Below, in pieces: positions 34,311 through 45,000 of a DNA stretch of 48,318 nt. The notes beneath the pieces are model-generated. The model was not told where the DNA came from. It searched no databases and saw only the letters and a program-made list of their open reading frames with translations. This DNA comes from an uncultured Bacilli bacterium (GTDB lineage Bacteria; Bacillota_I; Bacilli_A; RF39; UBA660), in contig CANQIL010000007.1 of assembly GCA_947624045.1 (NCBI GenBank), forward strand, positions 1 through 48,318, written 5' to 3'. Both the position numbers and the translations under genes were made by a program. Each line of letters begins with the position of its first letter. The stretch's first letter is position 1.

Positions 34311-35618
34311 ATGAAAGATGAAAATTTTGAAATTGATTTGGATGCTATAAAGGCTTCTATAAAAGCATTAAAAAGAGAAGCAGTAAGTGTCAGTAAAAAT
34401 TTTGTTGTAAAGATGCTATCAGAATTGATGAAAACTAGTGATGAGCATGATTCTTTTTTAGAAGGTTCAACAATAAATGGAGTGCAGATTCAAGGCTTAT
34501 GGAAAATATTTGATGATGCAAATGCGCAATATAGTAAACTGATAAGCGAAGCAGAAAAAGACTATAACACATATAAGTCTGCTGATACTGGTGGAGCGCC
34601 TGAAGATTATAGTGGTGGTGTTGCAACGGTATCCACTATAGGTGGTAGTATATTTCCTAGTGGTGGTAATAGTAGTTCAGGTGAAGATATAAAAACGGGC
34701 TTTACGAATAATGATGCTAGAATACAAAGAGAAAAAGAAATTGCAGAACAAAAAGAACAAGAAAGGAAAGCTCGAGAGGAAGAAGAAAGACTTCAAGAAG
34801 AAGCGAAAAAGGAAAGAGAAGCTAAGGAAGAACAGGAGCTTAGAGAACAAACGGAACGAAAGAATGCTGAAGCTGAAGCCGAAGAAAGAAGAAGAGCAGA
34901 AGAAGCTAAGCAACAAGAACAAAATAATACTAGTGGAAGTACTTCAAAAGAAACTGTAGATAAAACTTCTTCACTACAAACTTCAAGTACAAGTAGTAAT
35001 AATACTACTAATAACAATAATAGTAGTAGTACTAATACTAATAATAATAGTAATAAAAATAATTTGGGTAATACTTCTAAGCCAAGTAAACCGGTAAATC
35101 AGAGTGGAACAGGCAGTTCAGGAAGCGAAAATTACCATACTGGTGGTGGCTATAGTAGTAATTCAGGATATACATCTAGTATAGAAACTCTTGATGATAC
35201 AGTTATAGATACTGCCAATAGCACAGACTCGCCAATTGATGTATTGGGCGATGCACCAACTTCAATAGATGAAATAATTAAAAATAATTATACGAAAATA
35301 CCAACATCTGAAGAACCAATTCTGTCTTCTAAATCTAAAGGAAAAAGTACACTTATTCCTGTAATAGCTGGCTTAAGTGCAGCTGCCGCAGCTGGAATAG
35401 GAGCTAAAGCTTATCTTGACAGAAAAGAAAATAATGAAAATGAAAAATCTGATGGGATTGAAACAGAAGACTGGTCAGGTGAAGATACATTAGATTTAGA
35501 ATATGATGATAATAAAATACCAGTAGCTTTTCTTGATGATGATGACGATGATGAAGAATCAACAAACCCAGAAAAGTATGGGGCTAAGAATATTGAGGAA
35601 TTAGCTGATTTACATTAA
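34311..35618 (+). CDS. tail-anchored coiled-coil protein, module 1
   Basis: A 435-residue protein of clear domains: helical N-terminus (1-100) with GGAPEDYSGG; a Glu/Lys/Arg-rich coiled coil (about 138-205); a Ser/Asn/Thr-rich linker (about 206-300); a conserved IIKNNYTKIPTSEEPI segment; one membrane helix near 345-368 (IPVIAGLSAAAAAGIG); and a short acidic tail ending in poly-Asp. Related over most of its length to the product at 37473, but the N-terminal 90 residues differ. The large charged segment could sit outside or inside; topology is not decided. Ribosome spacing is long (GGAAGGAA about 11 bases before ATG). 137 bases of AT-rich leader precede it. Confidence 0.75.
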   Translation: MKDENFEIDLDAIKASIKALKREAVSVSKNFVVKMLSELMKTSDEHDSFLEGSTINGVQIQGLWKIFDDANAQYSKLISEAEKDYNTYKSADTGGAPEDYSGGVATVSTIGGSIFPSGGNSSSGEDIKTGFTNNDARIQREKEIAEQKEQERKAREEEERLQEEAKKEREAKEEQELREQTERKNAEAEAEERRRAEEAKQQEQNNTSGSTSKETVDKTSSLQTSSTSSNNTTNNNNSSSTNTNNNSNKNNLGNTSKPSKPVNQSGTGSSGSENYHTGGGYSSNSGYTSSIETLDDTVIDTANSTDSPIDVLGDAPTSIDEIIKNNYTKIPTSEEPILSSKSKGKSTLIPVIAGLSAAAAAGIGAKAYLDRKENNENEKSDGIETEDWSGEDTLDLEYDDNKIPVAFLDDDDDDEESTNPEKYGAKNIEELADLH

Positions 35619-35665
35619 GTAGTTATTAATGAAATTAGAAATAGTATAAAGCTATTTCTTTTTGT

Positions 35666-36118
35666 GCAGAGAAAACTCCCAGATAGTCTGGGAGTTCGGT
35701 GGAGTTTTAGCGTTGAGTCTTTAAAATAAAAGCTACTTTTGCTATACTAATTTTGGTCTATCAGTAATAAAAAAGCAAACCAACGGATGACAATCATACT
35801 TTATCATATACAATATGGAATTGCAAATATCATATAGTATTCGCACCAAAATATAGAAGAAGAGTATTCTATAGTGAAAATAGACTAGAGATAGGACAAA
35901 TACTAAGGGAATTATGCAAATGAAAAGGAGTAAATATAGTAAATGCAGAAGTATGTCCAGACCATATACATATGCAGAACAGCTAACACTAGAGAAAATA
36001 GACCCGTTTGCGGGAAGCAAGTATTAATCTGCAAGTGACAGACCACGGAGCGCTGAAAGCGTGTAGTTGCAGATAGCCTTAAAGGCTTGAGAGAAAATCT
36101 ACCAGCTTAGCCGGTATT
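35666..36118 (+). mobile_element. internally deleted IS200/IS605-type element
   Basis: Left end: perfect 10-bp hairpin AACTCCCAGA/TCTGGGAGTT at 35674-35696. Right end: structured region with TCTGCAA.../TTGCAGA and the imperfect hairpin ACCAGC-TTA-GCCGGT at 36101-36115, as in IS200/IS605 right ends. Between them is a TnpA remnant. It lacks the transposase middle part and cannot move alone. Exact ends are approximate. Confidence 0.75.
35771..36027 (+). pseudogene. IS200 TnpA (Y1 HUH transposase) remnant
   Basis: One frame gives LSYTIWNCKYHIVFAPKYRR, the N-terminal signature of IS200 TnpA, and EIGQILRELCK up to a TGA. After a one-base shift it continues KGVNIVNAEVCPDHIHM, with the HUH metal motif HIH, then jumps to AEQLTLEKIDPFAGSKY and TAA at 36025-36027, the C-terminal end of the family. 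About 60 residues with the catalytic Tyr helix are missing, and no start codon remains. Confidence 0.82.
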
Positions 36119-36177
36119 AAAGTTATGAATAGTTACTTATGCTTTGTAAATATTTTGTAAAGAAGTGTGTAATATAT

Positions 36178-36206
36178 TTGACATTTTAAAACTAATGATG
36201 TAGTCT
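36178..36206 (+). promoter_or_regulatory. promoter of secretion module 2
   Basis: TTGACA (36178-36183), 17 bases, TAGTCT (36201-36206), same as module 1. Confidence 0.7.
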
Positions 36207-36271
36207 TAAATTAAGAATAGAAGTTCTTAGTGATAAGAATAGAAATTCTAGAAAATAATAGGAGGTGCGAA

Positions 36272-36571
36272 ATGGCAGACGTAGTAAGATTTAATTTAGC
36301 CGAAATGGAAAACTTATATTTAGAAGCTAGTAAACATGAAGCAGCTTTTAGAGGTGGAATCCGTGAAATGGACAAAATTGTAGAAGAATTAAGTAGTTTG
36401 TGGACAAGTGATGAAACTGGAACATATGAAACATTTAGACAACTATTTAAAGAAAAATTACCATCACTTAATGAAGGTGATGATTATATGAAAGCATTCT
36501 GCAACAAAGTTGAAGAAAAAAGAAGTGATTTTCAAAGTGCTGCAAATAGAACAAACAATAGTCTTAGCTAA
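36272..36571 (+). CDS. WXG100 family protein, copy 2
   Basis: Identical 99-residue protein to the one at 32977, with the Trp44-Thr-Ser turn. Same leader and ribosome site. It belongs to the second module, just after the IS200 relic. Confidence 0.85.
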   Translation: MADVVRFNLAEMENLYLEASKHEAAFRGGIREMDKIVEELSSLWTSDETGTYETFRQLFKEKLPSLNEGDDYMKAFCNKVEEKRSDFQSAANRTNNSLS

Positions 36572-36589
36572 TTGAAAGGGAGGAAAATT

Positions 36590-36871
36590 ATGAATGGAAA
36601 TACATTAAATTTGTCTGAAATAGAACAAAGACTTGTAAGAATAAGACAATTAGGTGATACAGTAGAAAATGCATTAAAAGGTATTAGCCAATTGATTAAT
36701 GAAAATGTAAATACTGGTAAAGGAGTATTTGATGGAACAGCTGCAACGCAATTTATGGAGAAATGGCAAGAATTAGATAAAGAATTACCAGGATTTATAC
36801 AAGATATTAAAAGACAAGCTACAAATGTTGAAGTTACTATTAAAGAAGCAAGAGAAGCAGATGTATATTAA
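36590..36871 (+). CDS. WXG100-like partner, copy 2
   Basis: Identical 93-residue protein to the one at 33295, with the Phe-Asp-Gly turn; probably the heterodimer partner of the gene before it. Confidence 0.8.
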   Translation: MNGNTLNLSEIEQRLVRIRQLGDTVENALKGISQLINENVNTGKGVFDGTAATQFMEKWQELDKELPGFIQDIKRQATNVEVTIKEAREADVY

Positions 36872-36877
36872 TATTTA

Positions 36878-36930
36878 AATACACTAATTTTTAGTGTATT
36901 GTAAATAAAAGAAAAATCTTTTATTTACAA
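36878..36930 (+). other. twin strong hairpins between module genes, copy 2
   Basis: Same two stems as at 33583-33635, lying within the 779-bp repeat. Confidence 0.7.
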
Positions 36931-36961
36931 TGCGCTAAAAAGATAAAAAGGAGGAAATTTT

Positions 36962-37483
36962 ATGAGAGTGGAAAGTATTACCTATTCAACGGAACCTAGT
37001 GAATTAATAAATCCTGAGGATATAGATGCTATGTTTTCAGATTATTGTGATTCTATGATTCAGCAATTAGGTTCACAAATTGATGGTATTACTAGTTATT
37101 CAAGTACATTAGCATTATTTGAAGAAAATGGTCAAGAAATTATATATAAGGATTCTTTAGAGGCTAAACGTGCTGATGCAACTGCTGAAAGATTACTTTT
37201 AAATTTAAAAATTAAAGCAAGAGAGCTAGCAAAAAAGGAACGTGCATATGAACTATATAATTTGTTTACTAAAGTTTCGGCAGAGCTAGAGAAATATAAA
37301 TCAAAGCAAAATGACTTAGGAGCTCGATTTTTTTGGTCTTCTGCTGACATAAATAGTAATGCCATATATCAAAGTATGATTAATTATTTAAGTCCAAAGT
37401 TAGATAAAATAAAAGGTGATAAATATTGGGATAGTAGTTATAGTACTAGTACTTTTGGAGGTGAAACTATAAGTGCAGGTTAA
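36962..37483 (+). CDS. helical secretion-module protein, module 2
   Basis: A 173-residue helical protein (MRVESITYSTEP, long helices with LNLKIKARELAKKERAYELY) and a Ser/Thr/Gly-rich tail. It takes the same slot as the 168-residue protein of module 1 but is not recognisably similar, apart from size and helical content. GGAGG lies seven bases before the ATG. Its end overlaps the next gene by 11 bases. No family recognised. Confidence 0.65.
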   Translation: MRVESITYSTEPSELINPEDIDAMFSDYCDSMIQQLGSQIDGITSYSSTLALFEENGQEIIYKDSLEAKRADATAERLLLNLKIKARELAKKERAYELYNLFTKVSAELEKYKSKQNDLGARFFWSSADINSNAIYQSMINYLSPKLDKIKGDKYWDSSYSTSTFGGETISAG

Positions 37484-38786
37484 TAAACTTAACATTGAAG
37501 ATAAACAAGCATTACAAAAGGCATTAACATACTTAGAAGGTCTAAAGTGTGATAATATTGCTATAGATCCATTTAAGGGATTGGAAGCAGAATTGTTAAG
37601 CGTAGTGGCAGATGATTTTGTGGCAAATTTAAAAGTAGATGGCTATGGTCTTGATGAAATTGGAAAAAAAGTAAGAAAAGCTTTAGAAAATTATAATAAA
37701 TTTGTTGATAGTTCAATTTCAAAAGTTGATAAGTATGTTGGGGTTGATGCTGATGGTGCACCTGAAGATTATAGTGGTGGAGGTATTGCAACGGTATCAA
37801 CAGTAGCACCAGCAGTAGCTAGTATATTTCCTAGTGGTAGTAGTAGTTCAGGTGAGAATATAAAAACGGGCATTACGAGTAATGATGCTAAAATACAGAG
37901 AGAAAAAGAAATTAAAGAACAAAAAGAAAGAGAAAGAAAAGCTAAAGAAGAAGAGGAAAAAGCTCAAGAAGAGGAAAGAAAGGCAAGGGAAGCTGAGGAA
38001 GAGCAAAGACTTAGAGAAGAAGAGGAACGAATAAAGGCTGAAGAAGAAAGAAGGAAAGCAGAAGAAGCTAAGCAACAGGAGCAAAATAATACTGATGGAA
38101 ATTCTTCAAGTGAACCTACAAAGGAAACTCCTTCAACACAAACACCAAGTACTGATAATACTACTAATAATAGTAATGGTAATAGTAATAGTAACACTAA
38201 TACTAATACTAATACTAATTCAGGTAATGCTTCTAAGCCAAGTACACCAGTAAATCAGAGTGGAACAAGTAGTTCAGGAAGTGAAAATTATCATACTGGT
38301 GGTGGTTATAGTAGTAATACAGGATATACATCTAGTGCAGAAACAGTTGGTAATGGGGCTACGGATACTACTAGTAATACGGAAACACCAATTGAAATAT
38401 TAGAAGATCCACAAACTTCAGTAAATGAAGTAATTAAAAATAATTATACAAAGATACCAACATCAGAAGAACCAATAGAAACTCCTACATCTAAAGGTAA
38501 AGGTACGATTATTCCTGTAATAGCTGGTTTAAGTGCTGCTGCCGCAGCTGGAATAGGAGCTAAAGCTTATCTTGATAGAAAAGAAAATAAGGAAGACGAA
38601 GAGTCTGATGAAATAGAAACAGAAGACTGGTCAGGTGAAGACACATTAGATTTAGAGTATGATGATAATAAAATACCAGTAGCTTTTCTTGATGATGACG
38701 ATGATGATGAGGAAAAAGAATATCAAGAAGCTGAAACTGAAAAGTATGATGCTAGAACTAGCGAAGAATTAGCTGACTTAAATTAA
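37473..38786 (+). CDS. tail-anchored coiled-coil protein, module 2
   Basis: A 437-residue relative of the product at 34311: a distinct helical N-terminus (1-90), APEDYSGGG, a Glu/Lys/Arg-rich coiled coil (about 135-205), an Asn/Ser/Thr-rich linker, the shared NNYTKIPTSEEPI segment, one membrane helix near 344-367 and a poly-Asp acidic tail. It starts with GTG after GGAGGTG, overlapping the preceding gene, so translation is coupled. Variable N-terminus and constant C-terminus suggest specificity at the N-terminus and a shared membrane job. Confidence 0.75.
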   Translation: MQVNKLNIEDKQALQKALTYLEGLKCDNIAIDPFKGLEAELLSVVADDFVANLKVDGYGLDEIGKKVRKALENYNKFVDSSISKVDKYVGVDADGAPEDYSGGGIATVSTVAPAVASIFPSGSSSSGENIKTGITSNDAKIQREKEIKEQKERERKAKEEEEKAQEEERKAREAEEEQRLREEEERIKAEEERRKAEEAKQQEQNNTDGNSSSEPTKETPSTQTPSTDNTTNNSNGNSNSNTNTNTNTNSGNASKPSTPVNQSGTSSSGSENYHTGGGYSSNTGYTSSAETVGNGATDTTSNTETPIEILEDPQTSVNEVIKNNYTKIPTSEEPIETPTSKGKGTIIPVIAGLSAAAAAGIGAKAYLDRKENKEDEESDEIETEDWSGEDTLDLEYDDNKIPVAFLDDDDDDEEKEYQEAETEKYDARTSEELADLN

Positions 38787-38787
38787 A

Positions 38788-38816
38788 AATATCCACAAAA
38801 ACTGTGGATATTTTTT
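38788..38816 (+). terminator. terminator of secretion module 2
   Basis: AATATCCACA (38788-38797) pairs with TGTGGATATT (38803-38812), then TTTT. Confidence 0.85.
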
Positions 38817-38825
38817 CATAATAAA

Positions 38826-38844
38826 AGTTCCCTTGGGGGGAACT
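38826..38844 (-). terminator. terminator of tRNA-Ser
   Basis: AGTTCCC (38826-38832) pairs with GGGAACT (38838-38844); minus-strand reading is followed by TTTTATTAT. Confidence 0.65.
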
Positions 38845-38854
38845 AATTTTTTAA

Positions 38855-38945
38855 TGGCGGAGTAGGAGAGATTTGAACTCTCGCGCCAGTTGCCCGACCT
38901 ACACCCTTAGCAGGGGCGCCTCTTCAGCCTCTTGAGTACTACTCC
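38855..38945 (-). tRNA. tRNA-Ser (anticodon GCT)
   Basis: 91 nt including CCA, with the long variable arm of a class II tRNA. Acceptor GGAGTAG/CTACTCC; the anticodon loop contains TGCTAA, giving GCT. Confidence 0.93.
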
Positions 38946-38964
38946 AATTGCTTACTGCATTTAT

Positions 38965-38994
38965 ACTATAACACTAAAATAAAATAGATGTCAA
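38965..38994 (-). promoter_or_regulatory. promoter of tRNA-Ser
   Basis: Minus-strand TTGACA (38989-38994), 18 bases, TATAGT (38965-38970). Confidence 0.6.
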
Positions 38995-39065
38995 TCATTA
39001 TTAATTGAAATTTTAAGAAAAATCTTTTAAAATATATGGTATACTTTATTTAGGAGTTGTTTATT

Positions 39066-42000
39066 ATGCTAAAATTATTAAAAAATTTTTATGATGATTT
39101 TAATTATATAAATTCTTACTATAATAATTTAGTTGAAAGAACTAAAAAACTAGAGTATGTAGGAATAACTAATGAATGGTTAATTGATAACTTTTATCTT
39201 TTAGTTGAACATAAGACAAATATTACTAGTAGTAAAAAACAAATAAAAAAAGCTAAAAAATCACTTAATAAACTATATGATTGCTTAAAAAATATAGTTA
39301 TAAAATATAATTATAATATTAATTATAAAAGTTTAATTAATGAATTAAAAAAATATCAAAAGACTAATAAAACAACATTTACCTATAAAGAAATAAGTGT
39401 TATTAAAACTGTACTAATCTTTATATATACAGAAAGACTTAGACACTTATGTATTGAAGAGCAAAATAAATTAACTATAAAAGATAATATTAGTAAAATA
39501 ATTAAAAATAATCCACATGAAGTTTTAGAATTAAAAGATTTTAATATAAGTAATTATCAAGATATAAATAATAACTATCTTATATTTGAACTAAATAATC
39601 AGCTTAATCAAGAAGAAAATAGAAATACTATCTTTAAAGAATTAAATGAAACATTAGAAAGTAAAAATATATCTTTAAAAGACTTGATTAATGATGAATA
39701 TCAAAAAAAGATAGATAACGATATTTTAATATCAAATATCTTTGGAGATTTGAAAGAGATATTTGAATATTCTGATGAAGATATGTTTGAAAAAATATCT
39801 AAAGTAGAAAAATTACTTTTAGAAGATGAAGTATATGCTCAAATGACTGATGATTCTAAAGATTTGTATCGTAAACAGTTAATAAAACTAGCAAAGAGAA
39901 ATCATTTGAGTGAACTTAAATACTTAGAAAAGTTATATGAGAAAAATAAAGATAAAGAAGATTATCATATAGGGTTTTCTCTATTTAAAAAGCAAAATAA
40001 AACATTTAATACTATTTTTTATGTATGTATTAATTTTTTCTTAACTATACTAATATCTTATTTATTATCTAGATATTTCATTAAATTATCTATACTAGGC
40101 TTTTTGATTTTACTTGTACCAGTTAATCAATTATTAAATCAAATTATTAATCAAATTATTATTAAATTTGTACCTACTAAGCCTTTAGCAAAACTAGATT
40201 ATTCTAAAGGAATACCAGAAGAAGCTCGTACTATGGTAGTAATACCAACAATTGTTAGTACTAAAGAAAAAATAAAAGAGATGTTTGATACATTAGAAAC
40301 ATTTTATTTAATAAATAAAAGTGATAATTTATACTTTTCTTTATTAGGTGATGTTAAAGCTAGTGATAAACAGATTGAAGAGTATGATGAAGATTTAGGA
40401 AATTATGGTCAAAAGTATGCTGAAGAGCTTAATAAAAAATATAATAAAGATTTATTCTACTTCTTATATCGTAAGAGAGTTTGGAATGAAAAAGAGGGTA
40501 GCTTCTTAGGATATGAAAGAAAAAGAGGAGCCTTATTACACTTTAATAAAATACTTTTAGGAGAGTATGTTGATGAGACTAAGTACTTTAATGTTAATAT
40601 GCTTCATCATAATAACTTAGAAATAAAATACGTAATAACTCTTGATACCGATACTAGATTGGTTTTAAATACAGCTTTAAATTTAGTAGGAGCTATGGCT
40701 CATCCTTTAAATAGACCAGTTTTAAATAAAAAGCTAAATAAAGTAGTTAGTGGTTATGGTATTATGCAACCTCGGGTTAGTGTTGATATTGAAGCTACTA
40801 ATAGAAGTTTATATAGTCAAGTTTTTGCTGGAATAGGTGGATTTGATACATACTCCGTTATTGTACCTAATGTTTATCAAGATGCTTTTAATGAAGGTAG
40901 CTTTGTAGGTAAGGGAATTTATGATTTGGAAGTTTTTGATAAAGTACTAAGTAATGCTTTTCCAGAAAACTTAATTTTGTCCCACGACTTATTAGAGGGC
41001 AATTACCTACGTTGTGCTTATGTATCTGATATAGAACTTATTGATGATTTTCCATCTAAATTTTTAACAGATATAACTAGACATCATCGTTGGGCTAGGG
41101 GAGACACCCAAATAATAGGTTGGTTACTTCCTAAAGTAAAAAATAAAAATAATCGTAAAGTAAAAAATCCTCTTAATTTACTAGGTAAATATAAAATACT
41201 TGATAATATAATTAGAATGTTTTTACCACCAACCTTATTAATAACTTTACTATGCTCAATTTTCTTTTCTAAATATAAATTTTTATGGTTAGCTTTTGTT
41301 TTATTAGAAATAGCTTTACCAATACTATTTTTCCTATATGGAAAAAAATATCGTAATAAAAAAGAATCAAAAGTTGTTTATTATAAAAATCTTTATCATG
41401 GTGGAAAGAGTATTGTTTTAAGGTCCTATATCATTTTAGCAACACTTCCATTTTATACAAAACTTTATATGGATGCTTTCTTTAGGACATTATACCGTCT
41501 ATTTATAAGTCATAAAAATCTCCTTAATTGGATAACAGCTGAAGAAGTAGAAAAGACAATTGATGGTAGTCTTAAAAATTACTTAAAGAATTTCCTTATA
41601 AATATTATTTTTGCAATTGGCTTATTCGCTTTAGGCATCTACTTAAAAAATGTGGAAGCTATAATATTAGGCTTAATCTTTTTATCAGCTCCATTTCTTT
41701 TATGTTATATTAGTAAAACAATTGATACAACTGAGCCAGAACTAAAAGAAAAGAAATTAGATACCTTAAATGAATTAGCTAAGCGAACTTGGAATTACTT
41801 TAGTGACAATTTAAAGCCTGAATATAACTATTTAATTCCTGATAACTATCAAGAAAATAGAGAACAAAAACTTGATTTACGTACCTCACCAACAGCGATA
41901 GGTTTTTCTCTTACTAGTGTAGTTGCCGCTGTTGAGTTAGAACTTATAAATAAAGAAGAAGCTTTCTCATTAATAAAAAATATCTTAGAATCCGTTGAAT

Positions 42001-45000
42001 CTTTAGAAAAATGGCATGGTCATTTATATAACTGGTATGATATAAAGACTAAGAAAATTATGCCACCAGCCTTTGTTTCAACAGTTGATTCAGGTAACTT
42101 TGTTGCTTCCTTAATAACAGTTAGAGAATTTTTAAATGAAAATTTACAAAATGACTTAGTTAAAATATGTGATAAGTTAATCAATAATACTAATTTTAAA
42201 AAGCTTTATACTAAAAAAGATGTCTTTAGTATTGGATATGATGAAATAGAGGGAAGATTATCTCCATATAATTATAATAAATTTGCTAGTGAATCACGTC
42301 TTACATCATTTGTATCCATTATAAAAGGTGATGTTCCTAGTAAGCATTGGTTTTCATTAGATAAATCTTTAACAATTTATAAAAAAAGAAAAGGACTAAT
42401 TTCATGGAGTGGAACTTCATTTGAATATTATATGCCTTTATTATTTATGAAAAATTATCCTAATACCTTATTTGATGAATCATATCACTTTGCGGCTTTT
42501 TGTCAAAAAGAATACATTAATAGTATATCTACTAAACTACCTTGGGGTATTAGTGAATCAGCTTATGCTGAGTTAGATAATTCGCTAAATTATAAATATA
42601 AAGCTTTTTCAACACCATACTTAAAAGCTAAAGAAGATAAAGAAAATCGTATTGTACTTGCACCTTATGCTTCTATTATGGCTTTAGAATTATTTCCTAA
42701 TGATGTTTATACAAATATCGAAAAATTTAAAAATTTAAAAATGTATGATAAATATGGTTTGTATGAGTCATATGACTATGATAATAAAGAAGTAGTTAAA
42801 GCTTACTTTGCTCATCACCAAGGAATGATACTTTTAGGCTTAGTAAACTACTTGAAAAAATGCGCTATTAAAAATTATTTTCATAAAAACGTTAATGTAA
42901 GAACTTTTGATATTTTACTAAAAGAAAAAGTTCAAATTAAGACAACTATTGATTTAAAAATGGCTAATTATAAGAAATATGATTACAATAAAGAAAAAAT
43001 TGAAAATGATATTAGAGCTTTCAATTACATTTCTTATATGCCAGAAGTATCCGTATTATCAAATAAAAAATATGCTTTATTAATGAATGATAGAGGAGAT
43101 AGTTTTTCTAGATATAGAACATTACAATTAAATAGATATCGTAAAGTAACAGAATTAGACTATGGAATATTCCTATTTATAAAAGATACTAAAACTAAAT
43201 ATATTTGGAGTAATACTTTTGCTCCTATGAATATAAAGCCAGATAAATATGAAGTAGTCTTTGCATCAGATAAAATAAAATTCTTAAGAACAGATGGTTA
43301 TATAACAACAAAAACAGAAATTGTTGTGACGAGGATGCATCATGCTGAGATTAGAAAAATTACTTTTAAAAATACATCAGATGTTAAAAAAGAATTAGAA
43401 TTAACTACATATACTGAGCCAATTCTTTCAGAAAATATGGATGATGTTAGTCATAAGACTTTTAATAATATGTTTATTACATCTTTTTATGATACTAAGT
43501 ATAATGCTTTAATTGTAAAAAGAAAGAGTCGTAAAGATAATAAAATTAATAGTTATATGGTTAATAGACTTATTATTGATGATGCTAGTTATGAATATTC
43601 TTATGAAACGGAAAGAAGTAATTTTATAGGGCGTAATAATAATTTAAATAACGCAATAGCTTTAGATAGAGAATTAAGTAACTATAGTGGAGATAATCTA
43701 GACCCAATTATGTCTATTCGAAATAAAATAGTAATTGATGCGAATAGTGAAAAAGTTGTTTACTTACTAGTAGGCTTTGGTAGAAGTAGAGAACAAATTA
43801 ATAGTATCTTGCAGTCTTATAATAATGATTATGAATTAGAAAAAGCCTTTAAAGTAGCTCCACTTATGAATATTATTAATACTAAGAATATGAATTTAAC
43901 TGGTGAAAAGATGAGAACTTTTAATATCATGTTAAATTATTTATATCAAACAACAAAAATATCAGTAACAAATGAACGTATAGATTTATTAAGACAAAAT
44001 GCTTTAAGTCAAGAGGGCTTGTGGAAATTTAGTATTAGTGGAGATAGACCAATTGTTTTAGTAGAAATAAAAGATATTTCTGATATAGGCTTTGTTATGG
44101 ATATTTTAAAAGCTTTTGAATATTATAAGAATAATTCTATCTTTGTAGATATCGTTATTATTAATAGTGAAACAGGTCGTTATCAAAGAATGATAAAGAA
44201 GCAAATTGATGATGAAATGTATCGTATGTATACTTTAAATAGTTTCTATCATACACCAGGTGGTATTACGGTTATTAATAATGAAGAGTTGAGTGAGGAA
44301 GAAAAAAGCTTACTTGCTATGGTACCTAGATTACGCTTTGTAATTGATAATCATGAAACATTAGAAGAAGCTGTGGAAAACTTACAAAAGAATAATACTA
44401 TTAGTGATTATCCTACTTATAGTGTGGAAAAGACTCTACCACTTCCAAAGGAGAAACTAAATTTTGATAATGGTTATGGTGGCTTTAAAAATAATGGTAG
44501 AGAATATGTTATTTATAATAAAGATACACCAGCTCCTTGGGTAAATATAATTGCCAATAAAAACTTTGGAACAATTGTTACGAATAATGGTTGTGGTTAT
44601 ACTTATGCTTATAATTCTTCAGAATTTAAAATAACCTCTTGGAATAATGAAATGGTTGTTAATGATAAGAGTGAAGGTTTTAAGTTTAATGGTAAAATCT
44701 TTGACCCTACTAAATGTATTCATGGCTTTGGTTATAGTATTTTAGAAAATGAAACAGCTGATTTGAAAAAAGATATAACCGAGTTTGTGGCCTATGATGA
44801 TAATATTAAAATATACTTGATGCATTTAACTAATAAGCATAAGAAAAAGCTAAATGAAGAAATAGAGTTTTGGATTAATCCAACGTTTGGTAATTTTGAA
44901 GAAAAAACATCAAGACATATCTTAACAGAATTTATGGGTAATGATAATTATGTTAAATTGCGTAATGTTTATACTAATAATTATAGTGATGTAAATGTCT

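Larger units (their letters stand above)
36176..36954 (+). repeat. 779-bp direct repeat, copy 2
   Basis: Second copy of 32881-33659, apparently identical. The sequences diverge at once on either side of the repeat. Confidence 0.92.

Noticed and set aside
34677-35017. Several long ORFs opposite the coiled-coil and linker part of the 34311 gene (and likewise at 37848-38197)
   Set aside because: They are Phe/Leu/Ser-rich mirrors of GAA/AAG/AAT codon runs and have no ribosome sites.
36028-36115. Omega-RNA of a TnpB system
   Set aside because: The structured right end belongs to a TnpA-only IS200-like element; no TnpB remnant is visible next to it.
38140-38220. CRISPR-like or microsatellite repeat (AATACTAAT runs) in the 37473 gene
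   Set aside because: It is an in-frame Asn/Thr/Ser linker; unit length varies and there are no spacers.
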